Assembly: GCA_014706295.1 (NCBI GenBank)
Contig: JACSVZ010000002.1
Location: 136,696,682-136,760,681, forward strand
Length of the DNA: 64,000 nucleotides
From: Lycocorax pyrrhopterus obiensis
Taxonomy: Eukaryota > Chordata > Aves > Passeriformes > Paradisaeidae
Direction of reading: 5' to 3'
Of this stretch, positions 1 through 12,800 are shown in pieces. The position numbers were made by a program, and so were the translations under genes. Under the pieces are notes generated by a model, which was not told where the DNA came from, did no database searches, and was given only the letters and a program-made list of their open reading frames with translations. Each line of letters begins with the position of its first letter. Positions within the stretch are counted from its first letter, which is position 1.

Positions 1-1565
1 AGAATAAGCAAAAACAGCTGTTTGTATATAAGAACTAGCTTCAGGCAAAAAACTGCTTGTTCCCTGTGAGATGTAATTTATTCCTGCTTTTAAGTTAGTG
101 CACTCTATTTTCCTCTGTGTATATTGTCAGTTCCAGTAGTTAATGCACTGAATGGCATCAAGTGCAGTACTTTGACTTTGTATCCTGCTTTGTTCTTTCC
201 ACAGCCTGCAAAGACCAGCTTATAACAAAGATGCAAAGGCAGTCATCTTATTTTACTGCTTATATTACTAGGTTCTATTTGACATGATTTCATAAAATAA
301 TTAATCCATCTGCAACCAAATGTATCTGTCTGTGAAATGTTTACATTGCTATATGATTGTTTCTTGGTAGTTATGTGAAGTTTAATTTTAGTTGTTTTCT
401 TTTCAAAATTCCATACTACTCTATGTCATATATAAACAAATACAAACATTCAAGAAAAGTGTGTTGGAAGGTCCACAAGACACTTTAATTTCATTTGAAG
501 TTATTCTCTGTTTTACCTGACCTAAAACGTACCTTATGGAGTTGAAATACATATAGTGATGTATCTATGTTATTACATAATTATGCCAGTGACTTGCAAT
601 TAACAAATTTTTCAGTCCAGTGGGTTCTGCATAGAGGGAATGTCAAAATATTTAAATAATGAGCTGAATATTCTAATTCAAATTTGACTCCTGTGTGGCA
701 TCTAACACAGCCTGTTAGATCACTTTTAAAAATATGAGCTTATAAGTATCTCAATTCAGTTCATTTGGAATAAATCGACTGAAGAAGAAGAAATTAAGTA
801 TACACCTGTACAGACAGGTAAAAAGAAACATATCTTTATAAGAACATAAATATATATATATTGCAGGGGAATTACCAGACTTGGAATTTAGTATGAACCT
901 CTTCAGCCTTTTACCTGTCATGACAATATATGCAAGAAATAACTCAATGTCCTCCCAGATAAATAGTCAAGAAAGCAAAAATGTGTTTTGTACATGGAAA
1001 ATTGAAGCTAGTCAGTGGGTTGTGCACTTCTCTGATCGAAATATATGTTTATTTAGACAATCAGAAAAACAAAGTCTCTGGTTGAAAATACAAACGGAAG
1101 TTTTATATTGACAAATATTTTGTAGCTATATATACTGGCAATAGTGAAAATATTTTAGTAGAACATCTAGGAATACAAATACAACTGTATTTTGCTCTTG
1201 AAATTTCTGAATTCTTAAAAAAAAAATTTAGAATGAAGATTCTTATAACACATATTTTATCATGGAATAGGAAATTCTTAAAAAAATATAGAAGTCAGGA
1301 TACTTCCTTGATTATGAAATTGTCTGAGTGTTATAACCTTTATAGAATAAAAATATTATATATAAATGTAGCATTATTTATTACTCATAGTAAATTATTT
1401 CTAGCTGGCTGCATTATGGAGAAACTGCAAGCTGCAACATTAGCTCAGGAATAGGTGATATAATTAAGCTTCTGTCACATTTCAAGATTGAAAACAACCT
1501 TATCAAAATTAATTTGTCAGGGGAGAAGGCTTTATTTAAAAACTAGTCATGGATTGTGCACAGTA
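1..1565. other. Intronic sequence, nothing recognised
   Basis: AT-rich sequence with short TA runs (for example 849-862). The open frames at 881-1111 and 1233-1454 show no domain or splice context and look like chance. Confidence 0.7.
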
Positions 1566-3657
1566 TAATTCAAAGAACCACAGAACGGGTAAGGTTGAAA
1601 GGGAACACAGTGGGTGATCTGGTCCAACCTCCTTGCTCAAGCAGCCTTATCTTAGAGCACATGGCACAAGATTGCATCCACCAGGACCCCCAGGTCTTTC
1701 TCCACAGAGCTGCTTTCCAGGTCAGCCGCAGCCTGTGCTGGTGCATGGGGCTATTTTTCCCCAGGTGCAGGACCCTGCACCTGCCTTCCTTGAATTTCAG
1801 ACAGTTCCTCTCTGTCCATCTCTCCAGCCTGTCAAGGTCTTTCTAAAGGGCTTACACCACCCGAGTATCGGCCACTCCCAGCTTTGTGTCATCAGTGAAC
1901 CTACTGAGAAGGCATCTGCCCCTTTATCCAAGTCATCGATGAATAAGTTGAACAATACTGGGCCCAGTATGGAACCTTTGGGGACACCGCTAGTGACAAA
2001 CTGGACACCATGCCACTGATTACAACCCTCAGGATCTGCTATTCACCCAGATTTTAGTTGACCTCTGTCCACTCATCCAGTCAACACTTCTTGATTTTGT
2101 CTATGAGGATTTTGTGAGACACAGTGTCAAAAGCCTTGCTGAAGTCAAGGTAGACAATATCCATTAATCTCTCCTCATTGATCCAGGTAGTTGTTTCATT
2201 TTAGAAGGCAATCTGCTTGGTCAAACCTGGTTTGCCTTTAGAGAATCCATGCTGAATACTTCTGATTACCTTCTTGTCATCCATATGGATAGAGATGGCC
2301 TCCAGAATGAGGTGCTCCATCACCTTTCTAGGGATTGAAGTGAGGCTGACTGGCCAATAGTTCCCTGTGTCCTCCTTGCCCTTTTTGAAGACCAGGGTGA
2401 AATTTGCTTTTTTCCAGTCCCGAGGCACCTCTCCTCATCACCATGACCTTGCAAAGATGACTGTGAGTGACCTCGCTATGGTGTCCAGAAGCTCTCTCGT
2501 GGACACATTCTGTCAGAGCCTGTGGACCCGTGGATGTCAAGTTTGCTAAGCTGTTGTCTAGCCCAATCTTCCTTCACCAAGGAAAAGTCTTCCTTCCAAG
2601 ACTCCTTTACCCTGGTCTGTGTCAGAGAACCCTGAGGGCTGGTCATGTCAGTGAAGATTTATGCAAAGAAGGCATTTGATAACTCTTCCTTCCCTGCATC
2701 CCTTGTTACCTGGGTCCCCCCTCCGTTTACTAATGGGTCCACATTATCCTTTTGTTTTTCTTCTGTTATTGATGTACTTTAAGGAGCCCTTCTTGTTGTC
2801 CTGGACATCCTTGGCCATATTTAATTCCAGATGGGCCTTGGGCTTCCTGGTCTCATTTCTACTTACTCTGACAATCTCTCTATATTCATTCCAAGTGGCT
2901 TGATGCTGCTTCTAACTCCTGTGCATTTCCTGCTTATGCTTGAGTAGTAACAGGAGTTCTTTGTTCATTAATGCAGGTCTCTCTCTCCCTTTGTGTGATT
3001 TCTTGCTCATTGGTATGCACCATTATTGGTTCTGGAGGAAGTCATCTTTGGATAACAACTAACTCTCTTGGACCCCTCTGCCTGGCAGGGCCTGTTTCCA
3101 TGGGACTCTTCCAAGAACATCCCTGAAGCAGCTAACATCAGCTCTCCTGAAGTCCATGGTTGTAGTCTTACTTGCTGCCCTTCTTCCTCCTTTCCTGATA
3201 CTGAACTCCACATTTTCATGGTCGCTGCACCCAAGCCTGCCTCCAGCCGTCCAAAAAGGAGATGGTGTTAATTCGAGGTTGAGCAGCTCACCAATCCTTG
3301 TGGGATCCTCCACTACTGGTGACAGGAAGTTGTCATCAATGCTTTCAAAGGAATCCCCGAGACTGTTTGTGCTTTGCTGTGTTGCTTCTCCAGCATATGT
3401 CAGGGCAGATAAAGTCCTTCACAAGAACCCATGCCCGTGACTTTGAGGATGCTCCAAGCTGCCCGGAGAAAGCCTCATCTCCCTCCTCCACCTGATCAGG
3501 CAGCCTGTAGTAAGTACCCACAGTAGTGTCACCCTTACTAACCTGCTCTTTGACCTGAGCCCATAAACCCTCAACTTGCTCATCGTCCACCCCAAGACAG
3601 AGGTCGGTACGTTTCAAGTGTTTTCTCATATAGAGAGCAACTTCACCACATAGTTGA
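1566..3657 (-). mobile_element. CR1 LINE, 5'-truncated and internally deleted, minus strand
   Basis: The 3' end lies at the left, with degenerate octamer-like AGAACCACAGAA at 1575-1586. Reading the minus strand from right to left, remains of ORF2 follow in order. Endonuclease comes first (around 3345-3630, with LCLGVD, YYRLPDQ and PDICWRSNTAKHKQS). Next is the linker region (around 3060-3240, GRLGCSDHENVEF, TMDFRRADV, GRGVQES). Reverse transcriptase follows: KKANFTLVFKKGK and GNYWPVSLTS near 2330-2420, YLDFSKAFDTVSH at 2114-2158, and LFIDDLDK near 1923-1950. The catalytic box near 1872-1898 reads FTDDTK where FADDTK is usual, and it sits in a shifted frame relative to LFIDDL. The 5' part of the endonuclease is absent. 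Near 1680 the 3'-UTR text jumps directly into late ORF2 sequence, implying a loss of several hundred bases. The copy is dead, with several frameshifts. It lies in sense with CSMD3. Confidence 0.92.
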
Positions 3658-6646
3658 CCACAAAAAACAAATAGAATTTAGCTTTCTTTTTTTTTTTCAC
3701 TTCTAATAAATCTAATAAAGTAACATTATTTTAATGAGCACCAAAACAGGCAGGTGAAAAACTTTGTGCATTCAAACAATGTACAGTTAGAAACAGGATA
3801 TGAAATAAAGCAATTATTAAATATGTCCGCTGATTTTTCAATAAAATCATAAGGAGACAAGTAAAGGAATAAGAGCCTATTTGAGGAATAACTCTTTTCT
3901 TCATGAATAAAATTTGGCCCAAAAATATATAACTTTTAAAAATGCATACATTGGTATAATTTAACAAATTAAAAATTAAAGCATTTAGTAGGGTGTCCTG
4001 TATATGTGCTTGTGACAATACAGAACACTGTTGTTTCCAATGAAATTCCGCATTTTGAGACATCAATCCATAATAATCACATTGCTAAAGCACAAGCATG
4101 ACCTCTTCCTCATCTCTTCATTCAAAGTGGAGGCAATGTAAGAGGAATGATCTAAAATAATGAAAAAACCTCCTCCAATTTACTTGTTCCGACTTACAAG
4201 AGGCATCTAGATGACAATGTTATTTACACACAGATGATCTACAGAAGTCTATGATCTTAAGTTTGCTGACTTCTAAGTGTGCCTCAAATTCAGAGCTTTG
4301 TTCAATTTTTTTTCTGAAATGTAAAAAAAAACCAAGCCAAAAAACAGCCCTCAAATTAATATTGAAAAAAAATAGACTTCTGTTCTTGGGGTTTTTCTTC
4401 TTTTTGTCAGGATCCTCTGTGTTAGATGTAATGACCATTGGTAGAGAACAATAAGACATTTATCACAGGAAATCTTTAAGGATGAGTGTTTAATCAAAGG
4501 GAGTCTGGCAAACAGTGAGAAAGAGATTAGAAGCTCATTAGTCTGTAATCATCTTTAGCAACCTTCTGCAGAATTCTGTGTTGGATAATTGTATTAGGCA
4601 AAATTAGGAGAGATTCGTTTGAATGGAATCACAAGGGTCCATTTTATATGTAAAGTTGGATGTTTCTGATATAAAACATTGTTTCATAGAAGGAACTCTT
4701 AAAAATAACTGGTTATTTTGTCTTTATTGGACATGGCCCAAAAATACCTTAACAACAATTTGTGCGTTAAGGCTTTAAGCAATTATGTTAAGACTTAAAT
4801 CAAGAATCTGTCATGTTCTTAGGTTATGTTTCAGTAATTCGTAACCACCACTATTAAAATATGTAGTTTGGGGTTTTTTTTTATTTTTATTCATCAGGCT
4901 TTTACCCCTTAAATTCTTCACTGCTACTGATTAGAGAATTATCTTCTCAAAATACCTGTTTCCGTTCTGCATCAGTTTCTGCAGTAAATCAAGCCATTTT
5001 CTTGATCCTTGTTCACATATACTGAAAAGTTTGGGTTCCTTCAGTCTCTAGACAAAATTACAATTTTGAAATCTAACAGAACTTGTTTCCTCTTGTTCTG
5101 AATCCTTTTGTTAACTTTATTTTGCCTTAAGAAATGGCACTGTTCAGATAATGACCTCTCTAATTATGAGTTTAAAAAAACCCATGTTTTTCATATTCTC
5201 ATGTAGTAGTCTTCTGCTTACATACTAGTAACGTTTAACCATGGTGTTACTTTGGGAGTTTATCATACCAGTTCAAATTTACACAATATATTTTCACCTC
5301 CCCTTGGAGCAAAACCAAAACATATCCAAAAATCTCCTGGAAAATGTTGTATCAAAAAGGAGAATGTGTAACTCATTTAAGAATACAATTTTTATGCCAA
5401 TTCATTTCAAAACTGGCAGATTGAGAATTTGAACAATGGTCTGCAATGAAGCCCATTAGGCTTCTATTTTGTTAAAAATATAAGTCTTTTGCGAGTTAGC
5501 ATATTCTCATCAAATTTTTTGCATTCTTATCTCCAAAAACAAAAGTTGGATATATGCCTTGATTTTCTATCTCCTTCATTATTAGCTAGCATTTTTCTGG
5601 GAAGTAGGAGTGAAAGATTGAGCAGTTATAAATATTTTTACTGGGAAATAGTATCGTTAAAAAGAACTTTGTAATTTTTCAAGACCATGGATAAGCATAT
5701 TAAATAGCTCTAAGCCAGCAATAGGAAATGAAAATAGGGTATTTCCAATGACACGCTTGTCTCACACATAATTAATTTTTTGCGGTGCTGGTTAAGCATG
5801 TTTTAACCAATCTGTATTTATTAGAATGGTAATTTCAGTTGGAATGTTTTTGTAGCTTCTGCAATGTTTCATCAATGTTTTTTTACAAATAAAAAGGTTG
5901 CATTTTGTAAAATTAACCTGTGAATCTAGAAACTGATCTCAAGGTTGTCTGACAGGAATGTTTCATCAAAATACTATATTGTTTTTGGTTGTGTATAGTA
6001 GTGATAGTGCCTTCATTTGATCAGCATAACCTCCATTCATTGCTCTGCAAACATTATTTCTCTCTAACAATATTTCTCTCAGAAAATAAGATTTACCCAT
6101 AATACAGGGTTCCCTACTACTGCTGTATTTCTAATATGAGCAAGGGAAAAGGATTTGACCTACAGTATTTGTTAGAATACAAGGGGTATCCTATATAGAA
6201 AACTTAAGATAATCAAACATGACAATGAGGTAAGACCCTGTTGCACAATTGTTTTGACAGTTTCACCTTTATGTTTGCTCAATAGCCAGGTTAATAGTAG
6301 ACAAAGAGTCAGTCCTTAGGAAGTACTAACAGATCCCAAATCTACATTCCCAGAGTTGTAAGTATGTTGTACACAGACATTTATATTCTACTTATTACTA
6401 GGTTTCTAGTTCTTATTACATAACATATATTTAACATAAACTATAATTATAATTTTAGTAGAATATTGACCTAAAAAAAGTAGTAGGTATAAATGCCGAG
6501 ATGCATCATATATGTGAGCAAGAGATCAAAATATTCAGAAGAGGTATTCTTTAATCATAGTTTAAAATGTAATTATTAATCCAGAGATTAAAAATTGTTA
6601 ATACTAATGTACATATTCAAGAAGATTACTGTAGGATTTCTCTTAC
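3658..6646. other. Intronic sequence, nothing recognised
   Basis: AT-rich single-copy-looking sequence between the CR1 LINE and the Sushi exon. The open frame of 111 codons at 3731-4066 (minus) has no recognisable domain. Confidence 0.65.
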
Positions 6647-6841
6647 CTCTACAGATAGGAACAGGGAAGTCCCACGATGCTGTACTGACAGAGTTGGCTA
6701 TGCAAGTAAGCTGTGGGTGTCCATCCAAAATATATCCAGTTACACAGCTGTATCGGATTTTGTCACCAACATCAAATCTTGTACCGTACAAAATACCCTT
6801 TGGTGGAACTCCTGGATTGCCACAGGAACTACTCTGCAATT
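6647..6841 (-). CDS. CSMD3: CSMD3 coding exon encoding a complete Sushi (CCP) domain
   Basis: This internal exon is 195 bp, phase 1 at both ends, with 64 whole codons and a split codon on each side. On the minus strand it is preceded by an acceptor ending CTTTTCCAG (AG at 6843-6842) and followed by the donor GAG|GTAAGA (GT at 6646-6645). Counting whole codons, cysteines fall at residues 6, 32, 46 and 63, with Trp at 56 and a PxC ending. That is the four-cysteine Sushi/CCP pattern with expected disulfides 6-46 and 32-63. The start reads CGNPGVPPKG and the middle GTRFDVGDKIRYSC, which I recall from the first Sushi domain of CSMD3; CSMD1 differs here. CSMD3 is a very large single-pass membrane protein, mainly neuronal, with alternating CUB and Sushi domains outside the cell, linked to dendrite development. 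The frame is intact with no stop. The CSMD3 assignment over CSMD1 or CSMD2 rests on remembered human sequence. Confidence 0.93.
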
Positions 6842-9800
6842 CTGGAAAAGATACATATTTATGATTTAAAATGTTTTTATACTTAAGATGTTTTCATAGA
6901 TAAATATTTCATTTTTCTTAAGAAATAGAACACATAAATTGAGGCAGCTTTGGACAGATAGTGTGTTTTCATGGATATTGTACAACTCTTAACACTGAAA
7001 ACCCGTTGCTGACTTAGAGTATTTAACATCTGCTTAAGTACCGACGTATCCAAATGTAATGAGCATGAGGTTTCCCTTAAGCTCCAGCTATCTAGATATT
7101 CATGTAATTTTTTAGTTAAATTGATAGAAAAGAATTCATTACATACAAACAGGAAACAAAGCAACTTGATATATTTCTGACCTTCAAATTATACCAGTGC
7201 AAAACAATAAATAAAATTGTAATACAAACATGAAAGAACATCAGGTTCAAATTGAACCAAATTTGTAAGAAAAAATAAAATTAATCAAGACAAGAGAAAA
7301 TTTTAACAAGCATAAGCCTGAGCATGATCAGGAAGGTGTTTAATGATTTAATAGATTTTAGATAATGAGGAAAACAGATGAGATACTGTGAGTAAGGTAT
7401 TTCTGAGCAAAGGATTAGTGAATTTAATCATGTGAAATACCACAGGTCTGGTAACTTCTACTATAACACAGAGCTTTAAACCACTGAGAGTCCAAAATGA
7501 CTCATGGCCACTCTTAGTCTGATCTCTGAGGCCATTAATTAGAGTTCAGTTTTGGTAGCTGGTACTCACACTTCAACTGTGTACCCTTTTGACTGGTGTT
7601 TCAGCATCATAAATAACTTGATTACAACATTTTATGTCATTTACTACCAAAGTCCTTCAGTTAATGTACAATAAAACATAGATTTTATGCAAGTGTGAAC
7701 AAAAGATGTTTCATAATCTCATTCTGAGCTCTTCAAAACTTGTACCAATTATACTTATCAACCTAATGCTAATAAGAAAGAGGCAAATCAGGTAAACTTG
7801 TATTTGGATTCATACCAAATTCCCCTAATCTAAAAAGTAAGGAAAATAATGGAAGAAGAGAGGGGTATGTTTGTATTGTTTTAATTTCTTTTCTTGAATT
7901 CCATTTGACTAAATCATTCTTCAGTATCCCTGATGTGCTCATGAGTGTGTGCACAACATATTTAAATAACTAAGCTGTTATAGTAGGTTTCAATTAAAGA
8001 AAAAAGATATAAATGCTTATTTAAACAATCAGAATGTCTTACAACATTCATTACATTCGCAAACTTCAATGCCCAGAACTACCAGAAACTAGAATATACT
8101 ACTAGATTTCTGATACCAGCCATGAAACAAAACTATGTAACAGTTATTAAAAGTCAGAATCCACTATAATAATAAATATATTCTCTATATGTCCATACAT
8201 ATATATACACTATATATACAATATATGCTAACAATGAGTTCATTTGCAAGACTAGATGTACCAATCATGTTTTGATGTGAAATGTTAAATATGCATATTA
8301 GTTGCTGATGTCATTGCTGCTATTTCCTGCTTTCTGTTGCATAATAAACTGTGGGTTTGGATTTGACTTTCATTACCTTGCACAATGACACAAGACAGAA
8401 GTAAGACAGTAGCCTATCTCATCTTGGTTGCTTCAGAGTTCACCTAAAGAACTGATATTCTTACCATTGCTTTATTGAAGTATTCTGTGCTGAAACAACA
8501 ATCCCCTTCTGTCAAATCTGCTTGCAAGATCTGCAAAGAAGGCAATGCTGCAGCTACTCCTGCCTATTTGTGCAAAAGAATTTATTTTAAATCCTCTAAC
8601 AGTTTTCAATGCTATTCAATTTGTTTTTTATCATCATAGTATGTCAAAATGAAGGTAAGAATATCATCCTGTGGATTTTAGTTATCATACGAATCATATT
8701 ATATTAACCTGAAAACTCTGCCTGTACATATTGTTTTCATTTTTGACTTCTCCAAGACAATGAAGTCTTTCAGAAGCCTGTATCTCTTAGGGCTTTGTAA
8801 AAAGGTCACAGAAAGATTCCCTGTCCTTCGAAATAAAAAATATGAAGATTAGCAATGCCTTTAACTGTTACTGCCTAGAATTGCTTCTTTTACTTTTACT
8901 GCTGTCTAACCAAGAATTACCCACAGAAGGCAATTTATTCTTGTGAAATTATATTATATTTTAAAGCACTAATTAAAAATCACTCTCCTTCTAAAATAAA
9001 ACCAATTTTCCAGTTACGATACTCTATGACTCATCTAAAAGGAATACATTGGCTTTTTTCATTAACTTTTTAACTTTATGAAAGTGGCCTGGGAGTATGT
9101 TACTACTTCTAACCCTCCAAGCCATTTTGTTCCTGATTCTAGATAAGAAAGTAGAAAAAATAAATTGTACACTTTTAAGGATATTGATTTATTCTATGAG
9201 TATTTTCATTTTGAACACATACAAGTGCCTTATTGGAGGAGGAGAGGGAGATAATTCACCAAGTAACTGCATTTGTCTTCTTTGATAGGTAGTATCTATT
9301 TTCAAACTGAATGTGACATTGTACTACCAACTCCCTGACATTTAAAGCTATGGATTGTTACCCTGAGATTGTCATCTGTCAGAGAACACAGGAATTGCCA
9401 AACTAGATTGTAATTTTCATTCAGCTCTGCATAGATTCTTGACTTCAGTGACATTCTGATAATCACTAATGATATGAAGGGTGGAAAAGTTTCCTTTTAG
9501 ATTTGCAGTCTTGTAGTTTGGTAGAACTTCTCATTGTTCAAGTACTCTGAAAATAAGCATAATTGAATTTTTTACACCTTCCCACTTTTTAAAATTTTTG
9601 TGTATTATTTCTCATCTCCTTTTCAAAGCAAGCTGTCCCAGTTGTTTCAATCTCTCTCCAAGCAGGAATTCAGGAATTTTCTTTGTCCTAGATTTAATTT
9701 TGTAAGCAAGGTATGTATGAATGTATTTGTCCTCTTTTTTTTTTTTTACATAATGTAAAAACATGAAGCTTAAAATATCTTTCAGTGCTGTTCAATAAGT

Positions 9801-12800
9801 TTCTGTTGAATTAATTTTATTAATGTCAGTGGAAATTCTGTTAAAAAGCTGTGGGTAAAATGTATCTGGGAGAGTTCTGTTTAGTAGGAGTGGACACACT
9901 CCTTTAAAGACTTTAATTAGCAGAAATTCAGCCACTTATAGATACTAATTAATAAGATATGCAAATTAAACAACATTAATATAATTTATTTCTGACAATT
10001 TTTTCAACAAACAAGGCTAGCAGAAATTTAGACTCTCTTTGTCAGCATTCACTTGAGAAACAAAGCAGAACCAGATATGGAAATTTCAAATTTGCTTGCT
10101 TTTTATTTAGATTTTAAGTCAGGAATTTTTTTTTTTTCTGTTATATTTATGAAATCGAGAGTAACAGTATCCTCCCTAAAATGTTTAAACATGAAATTTA
10201 TAATTTGATGTCTAAATATCCAAAACAAGTATTTTCACATATTCTGGTAATAAAGGGATTTTTCATAGTGTTGCATTCCATTAAGCTTAGTTATGAATAC
10301 TAATGTCCTCAACGTACTGTTTTATTATAAATTTTGGAACATAAATAATTTTTCTTTTTTAAAGGGTCAATCAATATATTTTCATAGTTTTTGTTTGCAG
10401 CTATTGCAAATCATTATGATCCCATTTTTCCCAAAATAAAGTGAGAAATACGGTCAATACTCACATCTTCATGAGTACTCACTTATTGAAAGACGTGTGT
10501 AATATCCCAATACAGGCTAATATTTGTTCCATGTAGTACTTTTGAAATTAAATACTCCTGGTATCTCTACACTCCCATTTTGGATATCTCCCCCTATTAC
10601 TGCGTGGTACCAGTCCTAGACTGCTTGTGTCTACTACTCCAAACAGTAATTCCTCTGCCATAAAAACATGAATATGGCCCAGGGAATATGTTATTCTGGG
10701 GACCACTCCAGTTGTCATTTGGGACAGGACTTGGTGTACTGGAAATATTAGAATATGTCTGTACATGGATATCCCTTGGGAAAGCTGCACATACATACTC
10801 TGACTTACTGACAAGCAAGAATGCTTTGGTATTGAAGACTCAAGGCTGATTTCAGAAGTGCTGCACGTAGTATGTGTGTGGCTGTAGGGAGAGCTATACA
10901 TTCTAAAGGTCCCAAATACTAGGACAGGTGATGTCTTTGTAAAAATAAGAAGTAGCCTGAAATTCCGTTGTCCAAAATTCATCTATATTGAACCTTGTAA
11001 TAGTTTATTTTAGTTGCCCATAGTTTTCCAAAGCTTTTATAAACTAAAAAAGTAACTTAGATACGTAGCTTCTAACTTATAATATTTTGTCTTTTTTCTC
11101 AAAACTTATATTTTGCTTACTTTCTATTCTGTCCTCATTCACATTGCTCTGAATATGTGAGTAAGCATGGTCTAGATTTAAATCTAATAGGAACTAGAAG
11201 AATTAACTGATGAGTATAGGAATACTGTTGTCTTTCTACACACATATTGAAATATATACATGGATGTTCCACTTGAGATTACAGAGTGAAGGAAACCACA
11301 AGAAAAATTTGGAGAAGTCAATATACATGCAGTGAAGGAAAAAGAATTAAAAACTGAGTGTCGAAATGTCAATTTAACTGCACAAAAATGTAGGATTCAG
11401 AGAGTAAGGACACATTATATATGAATGCTTTGAAAAATCTATCATAAACAGCACATATATATTAAAACAGTTACTGAATATAAAAAATTCCCTCCCCCAA
11501 AATCCAGGTCTCTCCTTTCTAGAAGCTCAACAACAAAAATGGTTATCCCTTGATTCCAACAAATCTGTCACCTTAAGATGCAAGTGCAGAATGAAGAATC
11601 ACTATTCTGAAATTCACTTTTGTTGACAACAGTGAAAGAAACTGTTTGTCTAACAATCTAAACTTCTCTGAAGCTTTTCTTTTAATTTCTGCATTTTTTG
11701 TGGATCAGTCAAAAGAAACTGTCATATTCTGGTGTCTAACTATAAATAGGCAAGCAAGAGAAAGTGTGAGAAGTTTGGGTTTTTTTCCCCAAAGGAAAAG
11801 AATGCTTTTTCTTTTCCTGTTCTAATTGCTCTTTCTTGGTAAATATATCTGCAATAGTAACCTCAGTGAGAATCTCTACCATTCACTAAAGATAATACAG
11901 CTAATTACATTGCAGTTTCTTGCCTATTTTTTAATGAATGACATAATTTTGCTTTTTTCTTGCTTTTGAAGTTATTTTCATGTCAAAAAATGACAGAGGA
12001 CCCCGTCTTGAGGGAACTTTAAATGTAGGTTTTTATACTGAATTTGATTTTGTTTCAAAGTACATTGAAACAATCACTGGATTTGTCTTCCTTGCCAGTA
12101 AGACAAGAATGTTTCTATTTATAGCATAAAGTCATATGCTATTTTAATAGGAACAAACTTGTTTCAGCACTAAGTTAAAACTGCATTAACATAATACTTC
12201 TACAAGCAAGGGAACAGCAAGAAGAAGTACAGAAAAAAAACCTCCAGGATATGTGAAGGGAACAAGGGATAATTACAATACTGTAGTAACATTAATACAG
12301 TGAGCATTACAAATGTAATACAGTAAATGGTCCAGGGTTTGCAATGTGTTTCCTTCACATGCAATACACTGTTCAGAATATCTGTTTAAATCAGCTGCAA
12401 ATGCAGAACAGCACTAGAGAGCTGAAGGACCATGCAAAAAAATAATGGCACTCACTAATTTAACCACGCTACAGCATAACCTGGAGCCAAGTGAAGCAAA
12501 CAGAAAGATGACTACATGCGTCAGTAGGTACAGTTAAATCTGATATTTCCCCATCAGATACACTTCTAAAGTGCTACCTGAAGGGAATGACAAGCAGGCA
12601 AATACCAGATAGTTAGTAAAGCTATAGTTAACAGCACCAGCCATGCTTACTTGCCTTTACCAAATTCCACTTGAATAGAGCTTTAGCTGCAGTGAATTCC
12701 TGCACAGCTTCTGAGGGCACCAATTAAATCCCAAGTATGACTGGAAGGTAAATGCACATAGTGCATGGACTGAGGAAGACCATTGTAAACTACAAGAAGT

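Larger units (their letters stand above)
1..6646 (-). other. CSMD3: CSMD3 intron downstream of the Sushi exon (partial)
   Basis: The sequence starts at the GT donor at 6646-6645 and runs off the left edge of the window. In the known protein the next exon should begin another CUB domain, and no such coding sequence is visible here. Apart from the CR1 LINE at 1566-3657 it is low-GC, repeat-poor sequence with short chance open frames. Confidence 0.8.

Noticed and set aside
2201..2428. Reverse-transcriptase-like frame as a possible domesticated gene or retron
   Set aside because: It is a piece of the frameshifted, truncated CR1 LINE, with no intact active site or flanking structure.
6595..6864. 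Plus-strand frame over the Sushi exon
   Set aside because: It is the antisense shadow of the CSMD3 exon, whose cysteine pattern and splice sites are on the minus strand.
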